From CAIXQW01 sp046049675 (lineage in GTDB: Bacteria > Bacteroidota > Bacteroidia > Chitinophagales > Chitinophagaceae): DNA of 64,000 nt. A model generated the notes under the pieces. The model saw nothing but the letters and a program-made list of their open reading frames with translations, was not told where the DNA came from and searched no databases. This document shows, piece by piece, positions 44,768-53,186 of this stretch. Numbering within the stretch: position 1 is the stretch's first letter; every line of letters starts with the position of its first letter. The stretch lies in NCBI GenBank assembly GCA_046049675.1, contig JBJORA010000041.1, positions 1-64,000 of the forward strand, written 5' to 3'. Made by a program: the position numbers and the translations under genes.

Positions 44768-46051
44768 TTATGCGCCTTGTACTTGTGCTAGTACGCGAAT
44801 AGTATGCTCGCCTTTTTGCTGCAGAATAATCTTTTTGCCCTTGCAAAGTTCAGCGATGATTTGCTCATTGTGGTGGCGAATGGTGATGAGTTCGATGCCA
44901 TTGGTTTGTTCTATCCTGTATTCTCGTCCTAGCTTTTCGTGAAGCATTGCAATTTTCTCGGCATCTGCATCAATACAAGCCAAAAACATAACCGCTGCCG
45001 TTTGCATCACATTTATTTTTGCCTTGCTGGCGTGAAAGATTTCGTAGATGTCACTCAACTTGTCGTCGGTAATAAAGGATAAGTTATTGCTATAAACTTC
45101 AAGCAAGGTTTGGTCGCGCTTTAGTACGAGTATTGGTGGGTAGCTCACATTGCTAACTTCATGTCGGATAGTTGTGCCTGGTAGTGAGCTATCTAAGAAA
45201 CACTTTACGTACAGTGGTATATTTTTATTTTGCAGCGGCTTGATGGTTTTTGGGTGAATCACCTGTGCGCCATAGTAGCTCATTTCAATTACTTCGTAGT
45301 AGCTTATTTCTGGTATGGCAGTTACGTCCTTAAATATCTTTGGATCGCCACTTAATAAACTTGGTACATCTTTCCAAATGGTTTGGCTTTCGGCATCTAG
45401 CATATTGCTAAAAACGGCTGCAGTATAGTCGCTACCTTCTCTACCGAGCGTGGTGCTTTCGTTGTCGGTCGTACTACCTACAAAGCCTTGACTTATTAAT
45501 ATATTATGTTGCTGAAATAGTGGCTTTACAATACGATCAACATTGCTTTGTGTTAGATCCCATTCAATTTTTCCTTCACGCCATGTGTCGTCGGTGATAA
45601 TTACATCACGGACGTCAAACCAATGATTGCTGATGTTATTAGCATTAAAATAATGACTTACAATGGTGGTACTCATTAACTCACCTAGGCAAACAAGTTG
45701 GTCGTAGTAGTAGTGTGGATGACGCTCGGATACGCCGTTCAAAATCCAGTCGGCTTCTGCATAAATATTCTGAAGTGCTTTTATGCAATTATCGCAATCT
45801 GCGCCGCTAAGCAATTCTTGGCAACGTGCATTATGCTCTGCTTCTACGAGGGCAAATAGTTCTGTTGCTTCCGTTTGCTTACCTGCATTAAAAGCTGCGG
45901 CTACTTTCTCCAGCGCATTAGTGGTTTTGCCCATTGCAGATACTATAAGCAATAAAGGACCTTGTTGATGTTGCTCAATGATAGCAGCCATGTTGCGCAC
46001 ACGCTCTGCACTTTCTATGCTGGCACCGCCAAATTTGAATACTCTAGTCAA
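44768..46051 (-). CDS. Aspartate kinase (monofunctional)
   Basis: The enzyme phosphorylates aspartate at the entry of the lysine, methionine and threonine pathway. The 427-residue protein has the N-terminal KFGGASI nucleotide loop, the GREGSDYTAAVF motif that binds substrates, and a C-terminal ACT-like regulatory region (LSFITDDKLSDIYEIF, KINVMQTAA). There is no homoserine dehydrogenase domain. The start is TTG 46051 (TRVFKFGG): another TTG at 46078 lies inside the -7 element TATATTTG (46076-46083) and cannot be used from that promoter, and no ATG is available. Confidence 0.9.
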   Translation of the reverse strand: MTRVFKFGGASIESAERVRNMAAIIEQHQQGPLLLIVSAMGKTTNALEKVAAAFNAGKQTEATELFALVEAEHNARCQELLSGADCDNCIKALQNIYAEADWILNGVSERHPHYYYDQLVCLGELMSTTIVSHYFNANNISNHWFDVRDVIITDDTWREGKIEWDLTQSNVDRIVKPLFQQHNILISQGFVGSTTDNESTTLGREGSDYTAAVFSNMLDAESQTIWKDVPSLLSGDPKIFKDVTAIPEISYYEVIEMSYYGAQVIHPKTIKPLQNKNIPLYVKCFLDSSLPGTTIRHEVSNVSYPPILVLKRDQTLLEVYSNNLSFITDDKLSDIYEIFHASKAKINVMQTAAVMFLACIDADAEKIAMLHEKLGREYRIEQTNGIELITIRHHNEQIIAELCKGKKIILQQKGEHTIRVLAQVQGA

Positions 46052-46075
46052 AAGAAGAAATTGTATTAATGGCTG

Positions 46076-46083
46076 CAAATATA
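46076..46083 (-). promoter_or_regulatory. -7 promoter element for the aspartate kinase gene
   Basis: On the minus strand TATATTTG fits TAnnTTTG, 24 bases before TTG 46051. A hairpin GATAGCAA/TTGCTATC (46087-46113) lies directly upstream. Confidence 0.55.
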
Positions 46084-46222
46084 GCTGATAGCAAGAATAG
46101 CTTCATTGCTATCGCTTATCGCAAAGTGGATACATCAAAAAAATAGTTATATAACTGTTTTAGAGGCGCCTGTTAGCAAGATTACCTGACAAATGCTAGA
46201 AAAGCTCGGCTAGCATGTACTT

Positions 46223-46230
46223 TACATTTG
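46223..46230 (+). promoter_or_regulatory. -7 promoter element for fbp
   Basis: TACATTTG fits TAnnTTTG, 19 bases before the fbp ATG. Confidence 0.6.
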
Positions 46231-46249
46231 CTAACTAAATTGTTGCAAT

Positions 46250-47272
46250 ATGAATCCAAATAGAGCGCTGATTACACTTGATGAGTTTACCGTAATGCAA
46301 ACGCGTGAGTTTAGCAAAGCCACGGGTGAACTAGCGACAGTACTTAGAGATATTGGCTTGGCTTGTAAGCTTATCAATAAGAAAGTGAATAAAGCTGGCT
46401 TAACTGATTTATTGGGCAGCCAAGGCACTAGCAATATTCAGGGAGAAGAACAACAGAAGTTGGATGTATACGCTAATGATACCTTGATTAATATTCTGCG
46501 CCATAGTAGCGACTGTGCAGGTGTTGCTAGTGAAGAAAACGATGAGTTTATTGCCTTTGATGACGATTTTAGCAAGAATAGCAAATACGTTGTAATGTTC
46601 GATCCACTAGATGGTAGTAGTAATATTGATGTGAATGCTAGTATTGGTACTATTTTTAGCATCATGCGCAGAGTAACGCCTGTTGGTACACAAGTTACTG
46701 AAGAGGACTTTTTACAAGCTGGCAGAAAAATCGTAGCTGCAGGCTATGTTATTTATGGTAGTAGTACAATTTTGGTTTATGCAACTAAGCTTGGCGTCAA
46801 TGGTTTTACACTAGACAATAGTATTGGCGAGTTTTGTTTGAGCCATCGTAAAATGCAATTACCAGAGCACGGTAAGATTTATAGTATCAATCAAGGTAAT
46901 AGCAGAAAGTATAGCACAGCAGTACAAGATTATTTGGACTATTGTATGCAAAATGAGAAAGAACTTGGCTTGCCTTTAACGCATAGATATATTGGTAGTA
47001 TGGTTGCGGATATACATCGCACGCTTATCAAGGGTGGTTTGTTTATGTATCCACTAGATATTTATAGCAATAAAGCAAAGCTTCGTTTACAGTACGAGTG
47101 CAATCCTATGAGCTATGTAATTGAAATGGCTGGTGGGGTTAGTAGTATTGGCGAAGATGGCAGTGTACTTGATGTTGTACCAACGGAGTTACATCAACGT
47201 GTGCCTATTTTTATCGGCAATAAAAATATGCTTGATAAATTACGAAGTTTTGGTTCTGTGAATTCAAATTAG
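46250..47272 (+). CDS. fbp: Fructose-1,6-bisphosphatase, class I
   Basis: The enzyme removes the 1-phosphate of fructose 1,6-bisphosphate in gluconeogenesis. The 340-residue protein has class I signatures: GEEQQKLDVYAND, VASEENDE, the metal site MFDPLDGSSNIDVNASIGTIF, RYIGSMVADIHRTL and the C-terminal KARLQYECNPMSY-like region (KLRLQYECNPMSY). pfkA in the same window encodes the opposing kinase, so the cell can run both directions. It is a single-gene unit; the following 323 bases carry the repeat array described separately. Confidence 0.96.
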   Translation: MNPNRALITLDEFTVMQTREFSKATGELATVLRDIGLACKLINKKVNKAGLTDLLGSQGTSNIQGEEQQKLDVYANDTLINILRHSSDCAGVASEENDEFIAFDDDFSKNSKYVVMFDPLDGSSNIDVNASIGTIFSIMRRVTPVGTQVTEEDFLQAGRKIVAAGYVIYGSSTILVYATKLGVNGFTLDNSIGEFCLSHRKMQLPEHGKIYSINQGNSRKYSTAVQDYLDYCMQNEKELGLPLTHRYIGSMVADIHRTLIKGGLFMYPLDIYSNKAKLRLQYECNPMSYVIEMAGGVSSIGEDGSVLDVVPTELHQRVPIFIGNKNMLDKLRSFGSVNSN

Positions 47273-47415
47273 TTTAATGTAGCTATCAAATAGTAGTTTA
47301 TTTTGGTGCTCTTTTTATAGCGATAGGGCATATTAAATATATTAATATTGTATAATTTGTATATTGCTAATAATTAGCACATTAGGATCTTTTTTTCTTG
47401 TTTTAATATTTTGCT

Positions 47416-47585
47416 ATCCTGATAATTCATAAAATCTATCCCAGGAATTCATAAAATCTATCCCGAGAATTCATAAACAATATCCTGATAATTCATAAGT
47501 TGTATCCCAAGAATTCATAAAATCTATCCCAGAAATTCATAAAAAATATCCCGAGAATTCATAAACTTTATCCCAGGAATTCATA
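47416..47585. repeat. 22-bp tandem repeat array upstream of an ATPase gene
   Basis: Seven units of exactly 22 bp run from 47424 to 47577, each starting AATTCATAA, then up to four variable bases, then TATCC and a purine-rich end. A partial unit (TATCCTGAT) precedes the array and a partial one (AATTCATA, 47578-47585) follows and merges into the TAnnTTTG element of the next gene. There are no spacers, so it is not CRISPR. The 22-bp period is close to two helical turns, placing every copy on the same DNA face, as in iteron or operator arrays. The AT-rich 140 bases before it (47273-47415) hold no gene. Confidence 0.9.
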
Positions 47586-47591
47586 GCTTTG
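47584..47591 (+). promoter_or_regulatory. -7 promoter element fused to the end of the 22-bp repeat array
   Basis: TAGCTTTG fits TAnnTTTG, starts within the last partial repeat and ends four bases before ATG 47596. Proteins bound to the repeats would cover the upstream promoter region. Confidence 0.6.
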
Positions 47592-47595
47592 TTTT

Positions 47596-48789
47596 ATGTC
47601 AAGATTGCCAGTTTTTCCGCGCGACTTACAACGCATTATTGAAACTAATCTTAAGCACTTTGCGTTTGTTAGTATTACCGGCCCGAGGCAAAGTGGTAAA
47701 ACTACCTTGTGCCATTTGTCGGTCAATAGCAAGTACAAATATGTCAACTTTGAGAGCCAGCAGAGTGCTTTTGCTGCAGCTAATGATCCCGAGTCTTTTA
47801 TCAAAGAATTTCCACATAAAGTAATTTTGGATGAAGTGCAAAAAGTGCCACAGTTGTTTAGCGAATTAATGGTACATACAGATACTGCCAAAAAGAAGGG
47901 CGCTTATATCTTAACTGGTTCTCAGAACTTTTTATTGATGGAAAGTATTAGCCAGTCTTTGGCAGGAAGGGTAGCGGTATTCTTCTTGTTACCTTTTAGT
48001 TTGCATGAGGTTTACCCAAACCTTAAAGCCAAAGAACAACAATGGCAGCAACTTGCGGTACGTGGATTTTACCCAGCCTTGTATGCGCAACGCAAAATTT
48101 CTACGCAAGTGTTTTATAGAAGCTATATCGCTACTTATTTAGAGCGTGATGTACGCACCTTACTCAATATTAGATTACGATCAACGTTTAGGAAATTTCT
48201 AAAAATCTGTGCAGTACGCTCTGGCAATATCATTAACCTAAATGAAATATCTAATCAACTCAATGTAGATGCAACCACTATTAGAAGTTGGTTGAGTATT
48301 TTAGAGAGTAGCTTTATTATTTACCTCATAGCACCATATCATTCAAACTTAGACAAACGCGTATATAAGAAGCCCAAGCTATACTTTTACGATACGGGCT
48401 TGCTTAGCTATTTGCTTGGTATACGATCAGCAGAGCAGTTAAACGCCTCTGTACACAAGGGTAGCGTTTTTGAAAACTTTGTCATCACGGATATGATAAA
48501 GCGTAAGACCAACAAAGGTGAATTGCCAGAGTTTTTTTATTGGCAAGATACCAATGGCAATGAGGTAGATCTTATTTATGAAAATGGCGATATCATTGAG
48601 TTGTATGAAATTAAAAGTTCAGAAACAGCACGTATGGAGCATGCTGCGCAATTGGTAAGGTTTAGTGCCTTAGCGCAAGCTAGAGGTCTCAAAACATCGC
48701 AAACTGTCATTTATGCTGGCGCTCAAAGTAGCAAGGTTAAGCAATTGCAGATGCGCAGTTGGAAAGACTTGGCAAAACTTACTTGGTAG
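47596..48789 (+). CDS. AAA_14/DUF4143 family ATPase
   Basis: The 397-residue protein has a Walker A motif GPRQSGKTT (residues 29-37), Walker B VILDEVQ (Asp79-Glu80) and the sensor region LTGSQNFLLM, typical of the AAA_14 (COG1373) family. A winged-helix-like part follows (NEISNQLNVDATTIRSWLSIL). The C-terminal DUF4143 domain carries NEVDLIYENGDIIELYEIK; Asp325, Glu338 and Lys340 look like a PD-(D/E)xK nuclease core. The family is abundant in Bacteroidota but its function is unproven. The gene directly follows the 22-bp repeat array and probably has no 5' leader. It converges on the next gene with eight bases between stops. Confidence 0.88.
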   Translation: MSRLPVFPRDLQRIIETNLKHFAFVSITGPRQSGKTTLCHLSVNSKYKYVNFESQQSAFAAANDPESFIKEFPHKVILDEVQKVPQLFSELMVHTDTAKKKGAYILTGSQNFLLMESISQSLAGRVAVFFLLPFSLHEVYPNLKAKEQQWQQLAVRGFYPALYAQRKISTQVFYRSYIATYLERDVRTLLNIRLRSTFRKFLKICAVRSGNIINLNEISNQLNVDATTIRSWLSILESSFIIYLIAPYHSNLDKRVYKKPKLYFYDTGLLSYLLGIRSAEQLNASVHKGSVFENFVITDMIKRKTNKGELPEFFYWQDTNGNEVDLIYENGDIIELYEIKSSETARMEHAAQLVRFSALAQARGLKTSQTVIYAGAQSSKVKQLQMRSWKDLAKLTW

Positions 48790-48797
48790 CATAACTA

Positions 48798-49334
48798 TTA
48801 CTCACCGTAAAACATGCTAATCAACAAATGATCGTGTTGCTCTACTTTTTGTAAATAGTTCGCTTCGAAGCTTGCATCGCTGGCCAATGGAAGGCTTAAG
48901 TAGCTAGGCTTATACAAGGCAAGCGCGCCTAAATAGTCAGCTACACTATACTCATTTTTTACACTTGCGCTGGCAACTGTGCAGTCGGCGCTATTGCTCT
49001 GCTGCAGTTTAAGCATTTGATCAAGATGTACTTGCGTCGTGCAGTTGGCATTCATAACAATCACATCTTCGCTATCGGCGTATTTGAGTGCTTGTGTCAT
49101 CGTACCACAAGTTAAAATCTGCTCATCTGTTTCTACAAAATCTATTGCAAAGCCATAGTCTTGCCTATTAGATTTAATCCAATCAACAAGAGCGTCTGCT
49201 GCTTTTACAACATAGGTAACCTTACAAATATGAAACTGCTTTAGCGAAGTCAATAGCTTTTGCAAATCTTCGCTTGTAACTATAGCGTTGTTGCCAATTA
49301 GATGATGGGTAAGAATAATACAGTCTTTATGCAT
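48798..49334 (-). CDS. Nucleotidyltransferase-like protein
   Basis: The 178-residue protein appears to be a short GT-A/nucleotidyltransferase-like fold: a first strand CIILTHHLIG, then a helix-strand pattern, VIVMNANCTTQVHLDQMLKL, which resembles the acceptor-metal region of sugar-nucleotide transferases, and CTVASASVKN. The usual N-terminal GxGxR nucleotide loop is not evident, so it may be inactive or specialised. It overlaps the end of folP by eight bases and is therefore translationally coupled to it. The assignment is tentative. Confidence 0.6.
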   Translation of the reverse strand: MHKDCIILTHHLIGNNAIVTSEDLQKLLTSLKQFHICKVTYVVKAADALVDWIKSNRQDYGFAIDFVETDEQILTCGTMTQALKYADSEDVIVMNANCTTQVHLDQMLKLQQSNSADCTVASASVKNEYSVADYLGALALYKPSYLSLPLASDASFEANYLQKVEQHDHLLISMFYGE

Positions 49335-50178
49335 TGTTTGTTAGCTTAAAAATTTCAATGGCTTGTTGTGCTTCTTTGGCATCGTGTACGCGCAAAATAT
49401 TTGCACCGTGCAGCAAAGCTATCATATGCGCTGCTGTAGTAGCATTTAAGCTTTCTTGCGGTAATATATCAAGCGCTTTGTACAACATACTTTTTCTACT
49501 AAGGCCAACCAATACTGGATATTGCAAGCTAGTAAAAGTCGATAGATTTTTTAGTAATACATAATTCTGCTCAAGTGTTTTGCCAAAACCAAAGCCTGGA
49601 TCAATTGCGATTTGCTTGATACCGGCTGCTAAGCACTGCTTTATTTTCCTTTCTAAATAATTATGCACTTCTTTCACCACATCGCTGTAAGCGGGATTAA
49701 CTTGCATTGTTGCTGGTTTGCCTTGCATATGCATTGCAATATAAGGTACGCCTAAAGTGGCTGCAGTAGCAATCATATCAGCATCCATTTCACCGGCACT
49801 TACATCGTTGATAATACTTGCACCTAGCGCCACAGCATTTTTAGCAACATAGCTATAGTAAGTATCTATACTAATTAGAATCTTTGGGTTGTAATTGTGC
49901 AAAGTTTCTATTGTTGATGCGATTCTATCTAGCTCTTCTTGTTCGCTGATACTTGCAGCGCCTGGCTTTGTGCTTTGCCCGCCAATATCAATAATATTTG
50001 CACCGTCTTCATGCAGCTGTATAGCCCTAGCCACACTGCTTGTAAGTCCGTTATAGCTGCCGCCATCGTAAAAACTATCGGGCGTCACATTGACGATGCC
50101 CATAATTTGTGGTGTTGCAAAATCAATCGTTTGCTCACCACAATTAAACACATAGTTTGCTGTACTTTTGCCTTCCAT
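49327..50178 (-). CDS. folP: Dihydropteroate synthase
   Basis: The enzyme joins p-aminobenzoate to the pterin diphosphate in folate synthesis and is the sulfonamide target. The 283-residue TIM-barrel protein has IMGIVNVTPDSFYDGG, the loop DIGGQSTKPGA, NDVSAG, IDPGFGFGK and LVGLSRKSML. ATG 50178 was chosen because it gives the usual short leader; a longer frame from 50268 would run through the divergent neighbour. The divergent DUF1599 gene starts only 18 bases away, so each promoter must overlap the other gene. folP next to DUF1599 is a familiar arrangement in this phylum. Confidence 0.94.
   Translation of the reverse strand: MEGKSTANYVFNCGEQTIDFATPQIMGIVNVTPDSFYDGGSYNGLTSSVARAIQLHEDGANIIDIGGQSTKPGAASISEQEELDRIASTIETLHNYNPKILISIDTYYSYVAKNAVALGASIINDVSAGEMDADMIATAATLGVPYIAMHMQGKPATMQVNPAYSDVVKEVHNYLERKIKQCLAAGIKQIAIDPGFGFGKTLEQNYVLLKNLSTFTSLQYPVLVGLSRKSMLYKALDILPQESLNATTAAHMIALLHGANILRVHDAKEAQQAIEIFKLTNNA
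50163..50170 (+). promoter_or_regulatory. -7 promoter element for the DUF1599 gene, inside folP
   Basis: TACTTTTG fits TAnnTTTG and lies within the first codons of folP, 26 bases before ATG 50197 of the divergent gene. Confidence 0.5.
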
Positions 50179-50196
50179 TAATACTGCCGCAAGGTA

Positions 50197-50730
50197 ATGA
50201 GTAATACGCAAACACAATATCAGCAAGTAGTAGCTAGTTGCTTTTCTATCTACAATAAAAAGGTACAAGACTATGGCACAAGCTGGCGCGTACTAAGACC
50301 AATAAGTCTAGTAGATCAAATTTACATCAAGGCCATGCGTATTAGGCAATTGCAAAGCTCAGGAGTCAATAAAGTTGGCGATAGCAAGCGTGGCGAGTGG
50401 CAAGCCATTGTTAATTATGGCATTATTGCTTGCATTCAGTTGGAGCTCAATAATTATGAATCTGAATGGGACCTAGATGCGAATATGGCTTCCTCGCTAT
50501 ACCAGCAACATAGCGATACCATCTACAATTTGATGCAGGCTAAAAATCACGACTACGGCGAGGCTTGGCGCAATATGAGTGAAGAGAGCTTTGTAGACCT
50601 AATCATTACAAAGCTTTTGCGCATTAGGCAGATTATCGCTAACGACGGCAAAACTCAAATCAGCGAAGGCATGGATGCCAACTTTCATGATATAGTGAAT
50701 TACGCCGTGTTTGCGTTGATATTGTACTAG
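50197..50730 (+). CDS. DUF1599 family protein
   Basis: The 177-residue protein consists of two copies of a motif: YNKKVQDYGTSWRVLRPISLVDQIYIKAMRIRQL-type at residues about 18-52, and KNHDYGEAWRNMSEESFVDLI with KLLRIRQI at about 115-145. This is the DUF1599 (nucleotide modification associated domain 1) family, whose function is unproven. The gene is divergent from folP with an 18-base gap. Its TAG stop interlocks with the stop of the TonB-dependent receptor gene over four bases (50727-50730). Confidence 0.85.
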   Translation: MSNTQTQYQQVVASCFSIYNKKVQDYGTSWRVLRPISLVDQIYIKAMRIRQLQSSGVNKVGDSKRGEWQAIVNYGIIACIQLELNNYESEWDLDANMASSLYQQHSDTIYNLMQAKNHDYGEAWRNMSEESFVDLIITKLLRIRQIIANDGKTQISEGMDANFHDIVNYAVFALILY

Positions 50731-53114
50731 CTTTTTCTCTTCCTGCTCCACTCAGCCTTGTACTGCAGCACAGGCAGTCTTCCCATTTGATAGGTATAGC
50801 CAAATTGCTTTTGGTAATTATCGTACTCAATGGTTGAGACATTCCTGTAGTTGATCACATTATCGATATTGATACCAAACTCGTGGCTAATATTAGCGCG
50901 ATTAAGGCGATAGCTAATGCGTAAATCTGGTCTAAAATAATTTGGATACCGTTCAGTATAGCCAAGTGTAGAACTAAAAACTGTTTCACCACGTGCAATA
51001 CTCGCAGCTGTATCTACCGGTATAAATGGTCTACCGCCTAGACCTGCAAATTTTAGATTGATGCCAAGAATATTATTGCCAATCACAAACTCATAGCCGC
51101 CAAGCGCAACAAAGCTCCATCTGCCGTCAAATGCTGTACTCTGCACAATATTGTCGCCGCCATTGTAAGTGCTTTTGTAATAGCTACTAGTCACTAAAAA
51201 GTAATAGTGTTGGCTAAAAAATTTTTCTACAGTTAGCTCCAAACCTCTATTAAAACCAGCGCCATTGTTAACCAAATAAGGTTTGGGTATAATGTAATAA
51301 AATGCGCCTTCATTCAAGGTGCTATAGTTAGTGCTTTTGTTTTCGATAGCTGCATTACTTATTTGCTGTACATAAGCATCTAGTTTTATGCGATAGTTTT
51401 TTGCGGGCAAAATATCTACACCGCAAAGTGCATGTACACTTTTGGTAAAATCTAGATTGAGGTTGGTAAGGCTGTCTACAAAACTGCCAACGCCAGTTCT
51501 ATTATAGAAGTATGTTGTAGAAGGTTGCATTTGATTGTGGACACCAGTACCAATATTAAGTGCAACTGCCTTTGTCATTTGATACTTAGCAGCAGCGCGT
51601 GGTTCAATAGCAATACTATTGTTGAGCGCAAGCATCATGGCGTGTACACCGCCTACAATGCTAATCTTGCTTGTTGGCTTATATTGATGCTGCACATAGC
51701 CTCGCCACAAATTAATGCCGCCATCGTATTTTAATATAGAGATATAACGATTGTAACTTGTAAGGTAAATACTATCAGCAACCTTAATAAACATTCGCGT
51801 ATAATAAAGTCCAATTTGCGTTTGATTTCTAGGACTCCATTTGTAGCCAAGTTTGCTGTGTGTACTTAAGCGAGTATCGCTGAAATTTCTATCTAGCCAT
51901 GTAAATTTTTTACTCTCGTTGTCGTACAAGCTATCTATAAATGTTTGTGTGCCACTACGACTTAGGCTTACCACATTACTCAACACATATTTTGCGCCAA
52001 TTTGTTTTTGCTGACTAATACCTACCGCATACATCGCATTATCGAAGTAAGTATCAAAGCCTTTTGGTCTAGGGTTTAAACGCTCGCCAGTGGTGTCGTA
52101 GTCTTTACTTAAAGAGGTAGCGCGGTTATAACCACCTAGGCCCCAAATGCTGACAGAACCAATTGCTGTTTTTGGAAAATTAAGTTTGTAGGTTAGATCG
52201 CGATACTTTGCTGCGCCTTGTGCCCCAAGCTTTACACCAAGTAGGTCAAAAAGTTCCAAGGTACTGTAGCGTGCGTTTATCATATAGCTGCTTTTACTAC
52301 CTTTTTTTAGCGGTCCTTCAGCACCAAATTCTGCGCCATTTAAACCAAACTGCGCCATGTATTCGTGTTGCTGATTATTGCCATTGCGCATGCGCAGGTC
52401 AAAGAAGCCAGCTAAAGCATTGCCATATTGGGGCGCGAATGCACCAGTCAAGAAATCTGATGATGCTAGGTTATTGTTATTAACAATACTTATAGCGCCG
52501 CCCGTTGTGCCGATACCGCTAAAGTGGTTCGGATTTGGAATTTCAATGCCTTCCATTCGCCAGCCAACACCAAGCGGACTATTGCCTCGAATAATGATAT
52601 CGTTGCGGCTGTCGCCATTACTTACGACGCCAGCAAAATTTTGCGCCATGCGGGCAGGGTCGCCCAAGCTACCTGCATATCTGCTTGCATCGCTAGCTAC
52701 AAATTGTCGCGCACTACTTATTGACATTTCATTGATTGTGGTAGTTGGTGATTTTTTAGTAACGCTAATTCCTTCAAGACTTTTCCTCTCTGTTTTTTCT
52801 TCTATTGGAATTGTCAAAACGATTTGCTTGCCACTATTGACAATTACGTTGGAAAGCAATGCAGGTTCGTAGCGAGGGTGTTCTACACGCAATGTGTAGC
52901 GACCAAGTGGCAATTGCATCAAAAACTCACCTTGATCATTAGTGGTAGTGCTATCACTATTGTTGCCAGTGACAATCACACTAGCATTTGGTATAGGCTT
53001 ATTAGTGAATTTATCATTAACAGTTCCTCTTACTTGTTGCACAATACTTTGCGCTAAGCATATGGTAGGCGTACTTGCAAATAGTACAATGAGAAAAAAT
53101 AAACGTGCTGACAT
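50727..53114 (-). CDS. TonB-dependent receptor with carboxypeptidase-regulatory-like domain
   Basis: The 795-residue protein is an outer-membrane active transporter. After a signal peptide ending near CLAQ come a carboxypeptidase-regulatory-like domain (residues about 25-110: VRGTVNDKFTNKPIPNASVIVTG), a plug domain (NDIIIRGNSPLGVGWRMEG, GGAISIVNNNNL) and a 22-strand barrel. The plug resembles the subgroup of Bacteroidota receptors without a SusD partner. The ligand is unknown, and no SusD-like gene lies beside it. It converges on the DUF1599 gene. Confidence 0.9.
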   Translation of the reverse strand: MSARLFFLIVLFASTPTICLAQSIVQQVRGTVNDKFTNKPIPNASVIVTGNNSDSTTTNDQGEFLMQLPLGRYTLRVEHPRYEPALLSNVIVNSGKQIVLTIPIEEKTERKSLEGISVTKKSPTTTINEMSISSARQFVASDASRYAGSLGDPARMAQNFAGVVSNGDSRNDIIIRGNSPLGVGWRMEGIEIPNPNHFSGIGTTGGAISIVNNNNLASSDFLTGAFAPQYGNALAGFFDLRMRNGNNQQHEYMAQFGLNGAEFGAEGPLKKGSKSSYMINARYSTLELFDLLGVKLGAQGAAKYRDLTYKLNFPKTAIGSVSIWGLGGYNRATSLSKDYDTTGERLNPRPKGFDTYFDNAMYAVGISQQKQIGAKYVLSNVVSLSRSGTQTFIDSLYDNESKKFTWLDRNFSDTRLSTHSKLGYKWSPRNQTQIGLYYTRMFIKVADSIYLTSYNRYISILKYDGGINLWRGYVQHQYKPTSKISIVGGVHAMMLALNNSIAIEPRAAAKYQMTKAVALNIGTGVHNQMQPSTTYFYNRTGVGSFVDSLTNLNLDFTKSVHALCGVDILPAKNYRIKLDAYVQQISNAAIENKSTNYSTLNEGAFYYIIPKPYLVNNGAGFNRGLELTVEKFFSQHYYFLVTSSYYKSTYNGGDNIVQSTAFDGRWSFVALGGYEFVIGNNILGINLKFAGLGGRPFIPVDTAASIARGETVFSSTLGYTERYPNYFRPDLRISYRLNRANISHEFGINIDNVINYRNVSTIEYDNYQKQFGYTYQMGRLPVLQYKAEWSRKRKS

Positions 53115-53186
53115 TTTATATCGATTAGACCTCTGAGAAATGTAAAAGCTTAAAAATCCTTATTGTTACAAAATTCAAGCTTATAG

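Noticed and set aside
47424..47577. CRISPR array
   Set aside because: The 22-bp units follow each other with no spacers and differ by internal substitutions; there are no cas genes. It is a tandem repeat array.
53115..53186. Cobalamin riboswitch upstream of the TonB-dependent receptor
   Set aside because: Fewer than 80 bases separate the receptor from the next gene, and no B12-box-like stretch is visible.
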